Source: Piper betle
Lineage: Eukaryota; Streptophyta; Magnoliopsida; Piperales; Piperaceae
DNA length: 64,000 nucleotides
Direction: 5' to 3'
Assembly (NCBI GenBank): GCA_033002965.1
Contig: JAURVB010013507.1
Span: 124,001 to 188,000, forward strand
The notes under the pieces were generated by a model. It had not been told where the DNA came from, searched no databases, and saw only the letters and a program-made list of their open reading frames with translations. Below, one piece after another: positions 44,853 through 57,343 of the stretch. Every line of letters starts with the position of its first letter. Position 1 is the stretch's first letter. Made by a program: the position numbers and the translations under genes.

Positions 44853-47800
44853 TTACCTTTAAGGGTAAGTCTAATTGGCATTACTGGTGTAAAACCCACA
44901 ATTCGAGTCAGGGTTTTATATTCAGAACCGATCGGTTCGACCGTTATTTTTTAGTCGAGTCAGTTTCAGAACACGTGTACTGAGCCGACGCCGGTCTCGT
45001 GTATGAACCATGAGGGTCATGTGTACCCAAGTATATGATGATAACGTCATGAACACAGCAGGAAAGAATGAGTTATCAGAATATATGAGAGTATGCAGTT
45101 TATTTTTTTATTATGATATATAATGGATCGTAGAATTAGTTTTAGGCTGTTTACCGCGTTAGGACGTGTTACGGGCATTTTGGGTGGGTTGATAGTTCTA
45201 GAGCATATCATTATGATTTTTTTTGGTGTGTTTAATTTTATGGGATTTTTCCCATATTTTTTGGAATTTTTTTACGACTTACATATTATTTTGACTCGAG
45301 TCGGAGACGAGTCAAGTAATATTTACGACTTTGCCACCACACACCCCCCGCGCCCTTCTTTTCTCCCCCGACCCTTACCTCGACGCGCCGCCACTGTGCG
45401 CGTCACCGTCGCTGCCGTGGACGCCCGCCCGGCCGCCGATCGTCCCCCCTAGCTCCGCCACGACGTTGACGTGCCGCCCCGACCAGCCCCGGCCGCTGCC
45501 AGGCCGTCGTGACGCCGGAATCGCCTCGCCTAGTGCCGCGGCTACATTTCGGTCGCGTCGCCGATTCCGCCGCCGGCGACCATCGTCGCCACGATCAGTC
45601 GGTCGCCTCAGCACCTTCGACCCCCTAGCAGCCTTCCCCGACCGGAGCGGAGGCCATCGCCGCCCTCGCCGGCAGGATCTAGCGACCCATCGCCGCCGGC
45701 CTTGTTTTAGCTATTTTCCGGTGAGCCGCCACCTCCGTTGGCCGCGTCGACCTCGTAGATGAGTCGGGCTTGCCGAGCCGGTTCCGAGGGTACCCAACAC
45801 GACCACTTTTCGGCCAGTAGACGCCGCCGGCAATTGTCGCCGGAAAACCACCGGAAGCCGCTCGGAAAACCGCCAGTAGCTGCCGGAAACCGCCGGAAAA
45901 TTGAAATTTCTGGAATTCACTGGAATTCACCGGATCTTCCGCGGGGCTCACCCAGTTGAGCCCGATCAAGCTTCGAACACCGATGAGCGCCGAATTTGAG
46001 TCCCGAGACACGCGACGGAACCCTAACCGTCGCCGATTGTCGACAACGTGAGGTATAATTACCTCCGATTGATTTATTTAAAATTGATGATGATTGTTAG
46101 CATAACATGTTAAAATTGAGTAGTTATTATGATGAATGTTAAGATTATGAATGAAGTAAACATGTGCATGATGTGATTAACAGGGAATGAAGGTTAAATG
46201 AGCTAATGAAGTAAAGTAAATTTGAGTATGATAATCGAGTACAACGTAACTTAAGAAATATAATAAAATAGGTGTTAATAGGATAAGTTGGAATTATTTT
46301 TACATTATAATTGTTGCTTGTTATGGTTGATGATTGAATTGTGTGTGATGTTCATTACGTTTGATGCATCATTTAGTTAGCGGGCGTTAGTATTTAGTTT
46401 TGATGTGTAGGTACGGAGTAAGAGCTCGCCGCCTAGGCGCGATGACACGCTTGGAGCTTCTACCAGGTCCGTTTAGGACTCGTCTCTGTTTTACGCTCTT
46501 CTATTGTATGTTTATCTTATCATTTGCAGGACAGGTTAAGTGGCGTTTTATTGGATCCCACTTAACTTGGGCCATCTAGCCGAACAGATTTCCGGATTAA
46601 TCAACCCCTCGAGGATGAGATCCCTCGAGGATGATTTCAAAAACAAGATCCACCACAAGTTGCCTTCGGGCCTATTATATAAATCCCTACCCAGCCCTAT
46701 ATATATATATATATGTAGTTTTCGCGTTTTCAGTGAGACGAGAGATGGAGAAATCGACTGCACGTACCATGCAGAGGATGCCGTGACAGTCAAAGCGGGC
46801 TCTAGATTAGTGCCAGCGGACTGTTCCATTCCCGAGGGATCCTGACAACTCCGCGTTTGAGTTCCTCACACCCGGAGAACGTGGAGGTTTACGGGTACTG
46901 TTTAGTACAGCGCATGTCCGGACTTGTGGTTCAAAGGGTACTAAAGGTGACTGCCTGAGAGTACTCGGCCTTCGTACTCAAGGCCAGGAGAAATATGGAG
47001 GTAAGGAGAGGGCTTAGGATAAAGTTTCACGAGAAGTACTGAAAAAGAAGTGCTGAGAGTAGCACAGTACCAACAGCAGATCAGTAAGTTAGGGATGCTA
47101 CCGGGTCTGCAGAACACTGGCTCCTCAGTAGTGCCCTTCAGAGTGTTCACGTGGAGTATATGATGTTTTCTTTTATATGAGAGTTTGCTCTCATAGCCAG
47201 CTTGTTATAGTTATTTTAATTTCCGGACCAGTAACACTTGTTACTGACGTGTTTTTATACTATATGTAGGTAATAATCACGAGTTGGAGGAGCCAGCCTG
47301 GACGGAGGAGCACTGTTGTCGTTTGCACACATGTCAGTCGATTGGGTGATTATATTGTGTTTATGATGTTATTATATAGTGAATGATGTGATATGATTAA
47401 TCGTTAAGACATGATGAGATGATGTGAACACGAATAGATTGCGCAATGGCAGCGTAGTGGGTTGAGACCCAAGTTTTAAAATAAGTTACAGCATGTTAGA
47501 TTTTGTATTTTGTATGAATGAAATTAATTGATATATGGTTAGATATATATTTGCATATGTATATTTGACAGGGTGGCCCCTAATTGCATTTTTAGGGGAA
47601 ACTATGTCCGTTATATTTCAAAGTTTTTATTAATTTTTATCGGGATTGTCTTGGTGTACACTCTGATTCGTATGTCATTCACGTAGTACCGTGTTAGGGT
47701 TTGTGCATTCATCCATGCTTTGAGAGTTGTATCTTCATCTTAAGACGCCGAGATTGGATCCGTATGAGTTAGGTTCGGGTTAGCCGACCTAACCGGGGCC

Positions 47801-49562
47801 TGTAACATGCCGGTTCGGTTCACGAGTGTGGACCAGATTTGGGGTGTTACAACTGTGGTGTATAATTGATTATTTATTCATTAAGGATCTATACGATTCA
47901 ATTCTTGGTCCTCAAGAGTCGTCGAGTTCCAGTCCACCGTTGAGTACTACTCTGATTGTGACTGATGAAAGAAAAGCTTCTTCAACTCCTCCTCCGCCTA
48001 CTACTAAGGTTGAGTCAAATGTTACAAATGAATGGATTAAGATGGACAGAAAATGTATGGCTTTGATCAAATAATGGTTAGAACAGAACGTATATAACGA
48101 TGTGACAGGAACAAAGACTGCCAAGGAGCTTTGGGATAAGCTTTTGTATATGTATGAGAGAGACACTCCTAGGAACCGGAATCTGCTGGTCAGAAGGTTA
48201 ATGAAGCGTTGGTATAAGGATAGGACAGAAGTCAGTGACTATATCAATGAGATGCAAAGTATATTAACTCAATTGTTTAGTTTAAATATACTTCTTGATG
48301 ATACTTGGCAAGATTGTCTATTATTGAATGCTTTACCAGAGTCTTGAGAACCTTTAGTTATTTCTGTAAATAATTCTGACAAGCAGTTGCCTTTTGATAT
48401 GGTTTCAAATTGTCTTTTGAGTAAAGAAGTGAGAAGGAAAACACAAAAGGTAACATTCTCTAATTCATCTAAAACTTTGGTTTCTGAATTTAGTTCTCGA
48501 GGAAGATCAAAGAGTAGGAATCTAAATAGAAGATATAAGAGTAGTGGAAGGTCTAAATCCAGAAACAAGACATTCAAGTATTTTTATTGTGATAAAGTCG
48601 GTCATAAGAAGCAAAACTGTTACAAATACATTGAGAAGATTCTTGAGCGGTTCAACATGAAGGAAACCAAGCTGATTGTTATTCCACTAGGAGCTCAATT
48701 CAAATTAAAGAAGGGTGAGCTACAGAAGTATATGAAATGAAGAAGGTCCCTTATGCATCTGCTGTAGGGAGTCTTATGTATGTTATGATTTGTACTAAAA
48801 TATACATAATGTATGCTGTTAGGGCAGCAAGCAAACATTTGTGTAATCTTGGTAATGAGCATTGGCAAGCAGTTAAGTTGATATTGAGATATTTGAGAGG
48901 TACTTCCAAGTTAGGTTTATGCTTTTGGAGGAGGATTTGTTCAATTTCCTCATCCATTCGCATTGAAAAACTCAATTGTTAATTTTTGGCTTTTCGTTTA
49001 TCACACTAATGGTTGGTATTTCATATACCTACGTGTGATTTCGTCTTTTTTTATAGAAGTTTAATGTGGTGACTTATAAAATTCTACTCATATTTTTCTA
49101 TATAAAATAGAATTCTATTGATATTAAGCAGAATATTCTTTTAGACAATTTTTTAGCACATTTGGCTCATAAAGAAAGAGTTTAAAGAAGTTTTTCATCA
49201 TCTTAAGTTGAAGTGGGGGTCGTAATCCAGGATGTGAGGTTGATCTATTTTTCTTTTGATGTATATGTTATTTTCTCAATTTCTCATATATTATATTTCT
49301 TAAGAATTGTATCTTTCATATCTTGTTATTTGTCTGATTTGTATTAAGAGAGTTTTCTAAGAGAGTTTTCTCAAATTTTATTCAATACTTGATTATAAGA
49401 GATTTTCTTAATTAAAGTTGATCGAGTACGTTGGTTTTCTTTCTCTAATTTGGAGGAAAGTTTCCATTTATTTTTATTTTGGTATCTCATATTTCATTTT
49501 ATATTTGTTTTTATTTCATCTTGAGGAGAAATATCTTCTGGGTTGTTTTCGTTAGAGCATCT
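44853..49562 (+). mobile_element. Copia retrotransposon, internally deleted and split by a solo LTR
   Basis: Gag begins at about 44853 (MVTFKGKSNWHYW), is interrupted by a 2,964-bp solo LTR, and resumes at 47857 (IIDYLFIKDLYDSILGP). It continues through WIKMDRKCMALIK, a stop, TKTAKELWDKLLYMYE and LLLNALPES. A zinc-knuckle remnant follows at about 48575 (YCDKVGHKKQNC); its first Cys is Tyr. The sequence then jumps near 48640 to the end of pol: ERFNMKETKLIVIPLGAQFK and, after a stop, VPYASAVGSLMYVMICTKIY with HWQAVKLILRYLRGTSKLGL. Protease, integrase and nearly all of the reverse transcriptase are absent. A purine run (GAAGTGGGGG) near 49210 precedes the 3' LTR, which ends TTCCCAACA at 49562. 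The element is dead. Confidence 0.8.
44888..47851 (+). mobile_element. Solo LTR A (about 3.0 kb), Ty3/gypsy-like, inserted in Copia gag
   Basis: It begins TGTAAAACCC and ends GGGGTGTTACA, flanked by ACTGG (44883-44887) and ACTGT (47852-47856), a 5-bp target-site duplication with one mismatch. It has no internal protein domain or second LTR. A TATA box (TATATAAAT, 46676-46684) gives the plus orientation. Long LTRs with TGTAACACC-type ends are typical of large Ty3/gypsy elements such as the Del/Tekay chromoviruses; that assignment is an inference. The 45340-46030 portion is strongly GC-rich and rich in CpG. A second copy lies inverted at 53814. Confidence 0.85.
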
Positions 49563-50098
49563 ACTTCCCAACAATCCGGCTATGTCTAAGTTATCGTGGT
49601 TAAGCTTAGACTCCACTATGACTAAGTGGTGGTTATTTGATGATTGTGTCATTTGCCATCACTTACGTGCCGTTGTCGTGGCAAATTTCCCAAAATTTTC
49701 ACATATTTTTTGGTTTTTAACTCAAAGACTTTTAACATGGTGTCGCCCTGTGTTATTTTATCTGACTATTTTACAAAATTATCTTCTGTTGCCTATTCAC
49801 AAAAGGATTATATATAGCTAGAAATATTGATTTCCCGTTGACGTCTTTTAATTAGGACTGCCACATATTCTCCAACTATTTTAAAATATCCTTTTATTTC
49901 TTATTTCTATAAATATTATTAATAACTATTTGGCAAATTCTTTTTGGCAAATTGTGGAGATAAGATTAAGAATTATCCGGTTTGAGCGATCCTGCTCTTG
50001 CCAAAGTAAAAATATGTATTGACTGGTCCAAGTCCTCATGAATCTATGGTTTTTTTTCTGAAGGATTGGAAGCCAGAGACGATAGTGGTGTTTCTTTT
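49563..50098. other. Spacer between the Copia 3' LTR and the lipase pseudogene
   Basis: Mostly AT-rich. At 49988-50008 there is a second copy of the phrase GATCCTGCTCTTGCCAAAGTA, matching the start of the first lipase piece at 50102 (GATCCTGCTCTCGCCGGAGTA). This suggests a small duplication of that exon's start. Confidence 0.5.
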
Positions 50099-50325
50099 TA
50101 TGATCCTGCTCTCGCCGGAGTACTTGTGGAGTGTGCTTCTGCTTTAAGGCCCTGATAGTGGACGTGCAACATTGCTTGCAGGTGCACCTTATGCCAATTA
50201 TTCAGTATGATTTTGGAAGCTTGATATTCAGATTTTTATTTATATATTTTTTCCCTGCCTCCATCAAATATCTTATGTGTAACAATACTCAGTGTATGTA
50301 GGCTTGTTATGTTGGGGTAGCTAAG

Positions 50326-52200
50326 TGTCACAGGCCCGTTCGTAAGGTCGAATTTTTCGCCTCTGAGTCCCTGCCTGTGCGGCGTATTCCCTCCCTGGGA
50401 ACACTCAGCCTGTTACTCAACACGCAATAGCGGGAGCCAAGGCCACAAACACTACACTCGTGTTCGGCCGCAATACGCACCACCGAGGTTGACCCCTGCA
50501 CGTCCAGCAGATCCACCCATTCGGTGTTGCCCTCAAACAGCGCCCTTGATCGATCACCCGTGTCTGGCCACGCACCAGCACTTCGACAGCACTCCTGGCT
50601 ATCGGCACGCCTTGCCGATAGGCTGTTCCAGAGTCAACAGCACCACCACCGCAGCACTGCCCGATCGCCCTACCAGCAACACGCCTGGTAGAGATCGTGC
50701 CTCTGTCCCTGTTCGTCTCAGCAACCACCGTCGCCTTGTAAACCTCGACCACGACCCGGTACTAAGGTTCCCTGCCTAAAACGTCAGACAACGAACACAA
50801 CACAGATATACGGGGAAACCCCAACCTTATATTAATCTGTCAATACAAGGAATTACAAGTACTCGACTCCTCTCTCAAGCACTCGCTCGGCTTGTGGACA
50901 GCCCCCACAGCCTCGCCCCAATGTACCCAAAATACAAAGGAACTCACACAAGGATTACCTGGCCCGAGTAACCCTCCCAGTTGCCAACACCAGCAACCTC
51001 ACAACGTGCACCTTGGATTCAAGCAAGCGTCTGGAATTCCAGCACTACTCCCAGCGCCGGCTGCAGCAATTCCTTCGCTTCTTCCCTCTCCAGGTTGCTC
51101 ACGTTGCACACCGATCAGCAAGTCTCACCACGAGAACAAGTACCCAATCGGCCCCCTCTTCAGTCCGTCGAAGAGAAGTTCCCTTCTCCACGTCTGGCCT
51201 GACCCTTATATACCCACGAACTGCTGCTCCAAGATAACTCCGAATCTGCCAGCATCTTCAACTCCAGAGATCTGCAAGATCCACCGTGTTCAGCAACCTA
51301 GACCATCTCCCATCCAGGTTCATCCAACGGCCTCCAAGTTTATCTTCAGCAGTTTGTTGCAACGCCCAATCTGGATAACTGCATATCTTCACCAAGATAC
51401 TCCAGCAACGTCCATGGATGTTTATCCCCAAACCGCCTTGGCTGCACCGCTGGTCCTCCCGTCGCGCCCGCCGGCTCGACTCCAGCACCGTCCAGACATG
51501 GCTCAACCTCCCGCAGCAACTCACCGACCAACTGCCAGCAATGGTTCACCAACATCGCCCTGAACCAGCACCACCGCTCGTGCATGCCCCTGCACTGTCG
51601 CGTTCACCAGCATCTGCCCGCTCGCACGCCTGCGCGCACACCCGCGCGCGCCCGCTCGCGCGAACAGCAGCGCGCGCCATCGCGCACGCCACGCTCGCGC
51701 CGCGCAGCGCGTCTGTCGCTCCTTGCGCGCGCAGTAGCGCGCACGACCCGCGCTCGCCCGCTACAGTGCTCGGTACAGTTTTCCAGCACGGTTCCGCTAT
51801 TTTGCTCGGTACTAGCGAATGCTCGGCACCCTACGCTGCGTACTCGGCTCGGTAGCCTGCTCGGTCCACGGTTGCACCACAACCTCGATATGCCGACCCA
51901 AACACCGATCAGCAACAACTTGAGGTTTCTTGACCTGGACTCGGCCACATGCTCGGTACACCGAATACCGACCCATGTGCCGACACTTACTGCTGTTCCC
52001 GACGCCTTGCTCCACCAGCATGCTCGGTCCTCCAGCAGCATCGTGCAACTCGGTTTGGACTGCAACATAATCACGGGTTAGCCTCGGTGTGTTGTTTCCA
52101 CCACTCGGATAACCACTGCTATCCCATTCATGGACGTAGGGAATCCAGGAACAACACCCAAACCCTGGTTCCGGGACGTCCACGAATCAAGGCTGTAACA
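50326..52200 (-). mobile_element. Solo LTR C (1,875 bp) inserted in a lipase exon
   Basis: Begins TGTCACAGGCC and ends GGCTGTAACA, with perfect 5-bp duplications CTAAG at 50321-50325 and 52201-52205. The minus strand has GGGTATATAAGGGTC near 51205-51220, a good TATA box, so the LTR probably points left. It is unusually GC-rich for an LTR, with a CG/GC-dense block at 51600-51780. No gag, pol or second LTR is present, so it is a solo LTR left by recombination. Its family differs from that of A and B. Superfamily is uncertain, probably Ty3/gypsy. Confidence 0.88.
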
Positions 52201-53813
52201 CTAAGCATCTTAATGCCATCATAGTTGCATTTAGAGGAACTCAGGAGCACAGGCATGCACCTTGACTCTAAGATGGCATTATTTATGATAATATTTTTTC
52301 TTAGACATTATTTTTAGATGGTGTTGAGAGGGGGTGATAAGCTGTCTATGAAAGGGTTCTCTCGTGCTGTTGTATGAGCTCGTTATGTTCAAAACTCTTG
52401 TTTGTTTCTTTCTTCTTTTTCTTTTTGATGATATAATAATTTGGAATGCAATTAAGAATTTTTAGATGTAATATGTAGTCATTTCAAAAGGTACGCTGCA
52501 TGGTGGCGTATGAATGCTGAAGAAACTATTGATGTTGCACTGGCAAGTGATGGCATACCGAATTTCATATTTCTAGTTCTAGTTTTTTAATAGGGGACAA
52601 AACTGGCATGACCTCTTTCTGGGTTTTGGATTGCTGATTATTGTTGACCTAATATAACATTTTTTCTTTTTCTTTTTCTACAGTCAAATATTTATAATTG
52701 TTACTGGCGATTCTTTTCCTAATATTTGGAGCAAGTTGCTGATTTGTTCAAAGAAACTAATTGGGTTGAGGATCTGTTTTGGAAGCAACTGAACCTTAAT
52801 TTTCCGGGCATGCCTGACGCGATGGTTATACTAGTATTTAGTGGTTCATTCTTTAAAATTTTTTAACAAACTTAGTATTTCTTACAGTAATGCGCCATCT
52901 CAGGTGCACCATGGATTTTATTCAGCCTACCAACACGACTGTGCGTCCTGGAATTTTAGATGCTGTAGAAAGAGTTAAGGAGTTATATGGAGAATTGCAA
53001 ATATTGGTCACAGGGCATTCAATGGGAGGAGCTATGGCATCTTCTTTTGCACTTGATCTAATTGTATATATCGTGATCTTCTTCTTATTATGTTAGTGTA
53101 TATATCCTTTTCAATTATCAGATTGGGAGTGCTTGATTGTGAAAAAAATTATACCCTTAGAGCTTACATGGGTTGGTATCAGCTGTGGATGTAGTTGTTT
53201 CTTATTGGCAGTGGGGATGATGAGTTGGATTGCTGAAGCCTGGAATTTAGAATCTTGCTATTAGGCGCTCTTTGATGTGCCCATGTCTTGTTTTGCCACT
53301 GGAGCATGAATGACTTGTTAATTGTGTCTTGCAAATAGAAAATTTTTATGGGTATATGTCTTTAATCATGTATGGAGATAGGGGCTTTTGGACTATCAAT
53401 ACTTTATCATTTGTATTCACATAGATTAGATCCTTGTCTCTTACATTTTTTTTGAGTTTGGAAGAAGCAGAGGAAGAATACAATATTTTTTATGCATGAA
53501 TTTGGTTCTGACATGAACTAAGCAGTCTGTTGTGCCATCTGTTTGCTGGTTCTACAGCAACTCGTCAGCCTGAAACTAATATTTGTCTTTGTATCTCTTC
53601 ATATTCTAATGTTTGTAATTCTGCATATCCCAGAGCTAAGAATGCTCTTTTGGTCAACTGCGCACAGGGAATACTGCTTTTGCATCTTACTTTAGCGCGG
53701 TTGTTCCAAATGACACTAGCGTCACTAATGAGCATGATATGGTTCCACATCTACCTCCACACTATTCTCTCTTTCCTCAAAAGACATACCATCATTTCCC
53801 AAGAGAGGTATAC

Positions 53814-55418
53814 TGTAACACCCCGTTTTGGCTCACCCGTCAACCGACCCGGAAATGTCATCGGCGACCGAACCGTTCGCTAATCTACTGGGTTCGGTTA
53901 AGCCGACCCGAATCTGCCCTCGGTGTCTCAAGATGGAGATGCAAACATGAAATGCATGGATGGGGTGCGTGGGTTCTAACGTAGTCCTACATGCATGCCA
54001 TGACGTGCAAGCAAAGACAAGACAAAATAATAAATGAGAAACCAAAAGAAAATATATATTATTTTATAAAAATACGGTAACACATAATAATCTACCATGA
54101 CATACAATCATTATCTCATTCATTTTTTACCTGAGCCGAGTCTGAACTCCAAGGCTCCCTACTCATTCATATTAATCAGTTCGTTTCATAACAAGTAATT
54201 CACTCAAGCAAACACATCAAAATTATCATTCATGTAGCAATAACACACCATCATTATAGATTACACGCGGCAGGTACATGTGTGCGCGGTTCCGTGCTGC
54301 TCCTCCGCAGTCCCGACAGCTTTCATCGCTCGCATTTCTCACCTACATTATATAGAAAAACCGTCAGTAACGAGTGTTACCGGCCCAGAAAATAACTAAT
54401 ATCAATCTGGCACAGGAGAGCAAACTCTCCTGTTGAATGAAAACCATATACTTCCTCAAGAACTCTCATCAGGGCACATACGGGAGCCGTCGCCCTCGGG
54501 TCGACAGCGTCCCCCTATCTTTCACATTCTCATGCCTCGGCCATTTCTCTATTGCTTCTCGCGTCAAATCTCATTTCTTTCCACCCTCTGCACCTTCCAT
54601 ATTACTCCTGGCCTTGAGCACGAAGGCCGAGTACTCTTAGGCAGTCGCCTTCAGTACCCTTTGAAACCACAAGTCTAGACATGCGCTGCAATGCAGTACC
54701 CGTGAACCTCCACACTTCTCCGGGTTTGAGGAACTCAAAGGTGGAGTTGTCAGATCCCTCGGGAATGAAACGGCCCGCACACCATTCCAGAGCCCACTAT
54801 CGACACACACGTGCCCGCTCGCATAGCACGGTAGTGGGATTTCCCTCATTCAATCTCTCACAAAAACAAGAAAACTATACATATAAGTCTGGGTTGGGAT
54901 TTATACAATAGGCCCGAAGGCAACGTGAGCTGGATCTGAAGTTCGAAAACAAACTTGAGGGATCTCATCCTCGAGGGTTATTAATCCGAAAAAATTGTTG
55001 GCTAAATGGCCCGAGTTAAGTGGGATCCGATAAAACGCCACTTAACTCGTCCTGCACATGATAAATCAAATACACAATGGAATAGCGTAAAACAGAGAAC
55101 AAGTCCTAAACGGACCTGGTAGAAGCTCCAAACGGGTCCGCGCGCCTAGGCGGCGAGCCCCTACACCGCACCTACACAATCAAGCTAAAAATTAACGCCT
55201 GCATGATGAATCACACATCCTATAGCATGCACACACAATCAACACAATCACGCATTAATCAACACACATCAACCTATATCAATTCTAGCAAGTCTACTTA
55301 GGCAAGTTTGTATTAGATCAAGATCATTACCTAGTTACCCTAATTAGTTTCTTAGCTTCCATTTTTCACACCACTCAACTAAACAATTTCATATTTCTAT
55401 TCTTAATCAAACCTACAT

Positions 55419-55451
<33 letters not shown>

Positions 55452-56819
55452 CAAATCCTGGCATGCAATTCTAATAACCAATATTTTTAAATAATTAAAT
55501 AGGTTAGTTTGCATTAATCATGATCATTACCTAGTTACCCTAACCGGTTTCTTAACTTCCATTTTTAACACCACTTAATCAACAATTTCAGATTTTATCT
55601 TTAATCAAATCTACATTTATATATATTATTATAACACATAATTCACCAATCCTAGCATGCAATTCTAATAATCAATGCTTTCAAATAATTAAGTTAAAAT
55701 AAATTATACCTCGCGTCGTCGAAAATCGGAAACGGCTAGGGTTTCCGTTTCGTGGCTCGAAACTCGAATTCGGCACCTAGCGGCATCCGAAGTCCGATCA
55801 GATTGGACTGGGTGCGTTCGGCGGGTGATCCGGCGAATTTCTCACGAATCCAATTTTCCAGCGGTTCCGGCGGTTTTCTGGCGACGATTCGGGACGGGGC
55901 AATCAAGGGGTCTATCGGCACCAGCTAGACGAGCTCGGTCCGATGGTGGTGTCAAACAAGGTAACCGAGGCGGCGATGGCCGTCGACGGCGGCGTCGAAA
56001 ATGGACGCGGCGGCGGCATGCTCCGATTGGGGCTCCGGCCGGCCTCGACGACGCTCGGGATGGTGGGGGAAATGTCGGCGACGGCGAGGGGTGGTCGTCG
56101 GGGTCACAGCGGCGGCGGCGCGGCCCGGACGGCGGCGAATCAGGCTCGGAATGGCAATGGCCGAGGCGGCTTCGCGGCATTGCAGTGGCGCGCCGGCATG
56201 CGATTGGTGGCCGGGGTCGGTCGGGGCGGCACGGCGACTGCACGGCGGGGCGGGGCGGCGTTGCTCGGCGGCAGTGCGGCGTCGGCGACGGCGGCGACGG
56301 CGATGAGCACGAGGGGCGGCGGGGTTTGGGTGAAGAAGGGTCGGGAGGGAGAAAAATACCCTCAATGGCAGTTTCGTAATTAAGTATTGACTCGATTCCT
56401 ACTCGAGTCAAAATAATAACTAGTTCGTAATAAATTCTAAAAAAAATCTAGAAAAATATGAAAAAATTTCATAAAATAAAACAAACACAACAACATCCAA
56501 ATGGCATGCTCTATAACTAATAACCCACCCGAATATAATCCAACGTGTCCTAACGCGTTATTCGGCCTAAAACTATTTCTTCGATCAAACATATAAAAAG
56601 AAAAAAAATACTGCATACTTTCATATATTCTGATAACTCATTTCTCACCATCTTCTCGACGTTATCATCATATATTCAGGTACACCTGACTCTCATCACT
56701 CATAACTCACGGCCGGTTTCGACTCAGCACGCGGTTCATGAAACTGACTCGACTCGAACCAACGGTCGAACCGACTGGTTCGGTAACGTAAAACCCTGAC
56801 TCGAATCACGGGTTTTACA
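53814..56819 (-). mobile_element. Solo LTR B (3,006 bp), inverted relative to solo LTR A
   Basis: Begins TGTAACACCCC and ends GGGTTTTACA, with perfect 5-bp duplications TATAC at 53809-53813 and 56820-56824. Read on the minus strand it parallels solo LTR A throughout, including GATTCGAGTCAGGG at the start, the GC-rich block (55740-56370) and the TATA region (TGTATAAATC near 54900). It is slightly longer than A because of an internal duplication at 55305-55690. It sits in an intron of the lipase pseudogene. Confidence 0.9.
55305..55690. repeat. Tandem duplication, about 195 bp, inside solo LTR B
   Basis: Two consecutive copies share GATCATTACCTAGTTACCCTAA, CATGCAATTCTAATAA and TTTAAATAATTAA-like phrases; the first carries a TA microsatellite (about 55410-55446). 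I do not see two copies in solo LTR A. Confidence 0.75.
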
Positions 56820-56944
56820 TATACCAATATATCAAGCCCTATCTATATCTTATTTTGTTTTTAGTCCTCGTTGAATTTTGTTGTAGGGAGTTTATTGTTG
56901 TGAACATAATGATTTGAATGTATTAAATCTTATGATTTTGTTCT

Positions 56945-57343
56945 TGTTAGATTTATGGGCCTTTAAAAGGGATTTGAAACACGTGTCACAGACTTCTTTT
57001 AATTCAAAAGTTTACTTAATGAATAACGTTTTTTCATTGGCCTTTATACTAGTTACTAACATCATTTATAACTAATGTGATATTAATCTAACAATTATCC
57101 CCCTCATACATCAAATCATTCAAATCATCTCTTCTCACATGTTAGGTCCACATATTATAGTGAAGTTTTAGGAAACTCTAATTCAGACTGGTATACTATC
57201 TGAATCTTCTCTCTCACAAACATGCTAGGTCTACATGTTACAGTGAAGTTTTAGGAGATTCTAATTCAAGTTTGACGGACATAGCACGAGGGAAACCAAA
57301 GCAATACAAAAGCCAATAAGGCTATGATACCACTGTTGGGAAC
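56945..57343 (-). mobile_element. TRIM copy 2, right LTR truncated
   Basis: The left LTR (56945-57093) starts TGTTAGATTTATGGGCC and ends CTAACA, followed by the minus-strand polypurine tract GAGGGGGATAAT. The interior has CACATGTTAGGTCCACATAT phrases like copy 1. The primer-binding site GTGGTATCATAGCC (minus strand) is at 57320-57333. Of the right LTR only TGTTGGGAAC remains. Confidence 0.7.

Noticed and set aside
45331..46011. Open frames of 110-143 codons, plus and minus
   Set aside because: GC-rich block of solo LTR A; the frames are simple-composition and not shared with the second copy.
51418..52183. Several overlapping long open frames (up to about 165 codons) on both strands
   Set aside because: They lie inside solo LTR C, where high GC removes stop codons by chance. 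The translations are low-complexity Arg/Ala/Pro/Thr with no domain, and the LTR boundaries are clear.
55825..56411. Open frames of 137-189 codons on both strands
   Set aside because: These are artefacts of the GC-rich block of solo LTR B. The equivalent frames in solo LTR A are not conserved.
44888..56819. One very large retrotransposon with LTRs A and B as its ends
   Set aside because: A and B are in opposite orientation and each has its own target-site duplication. The DNA between them is Copia, lipase and another LTR, so they are separate solo LTRs.
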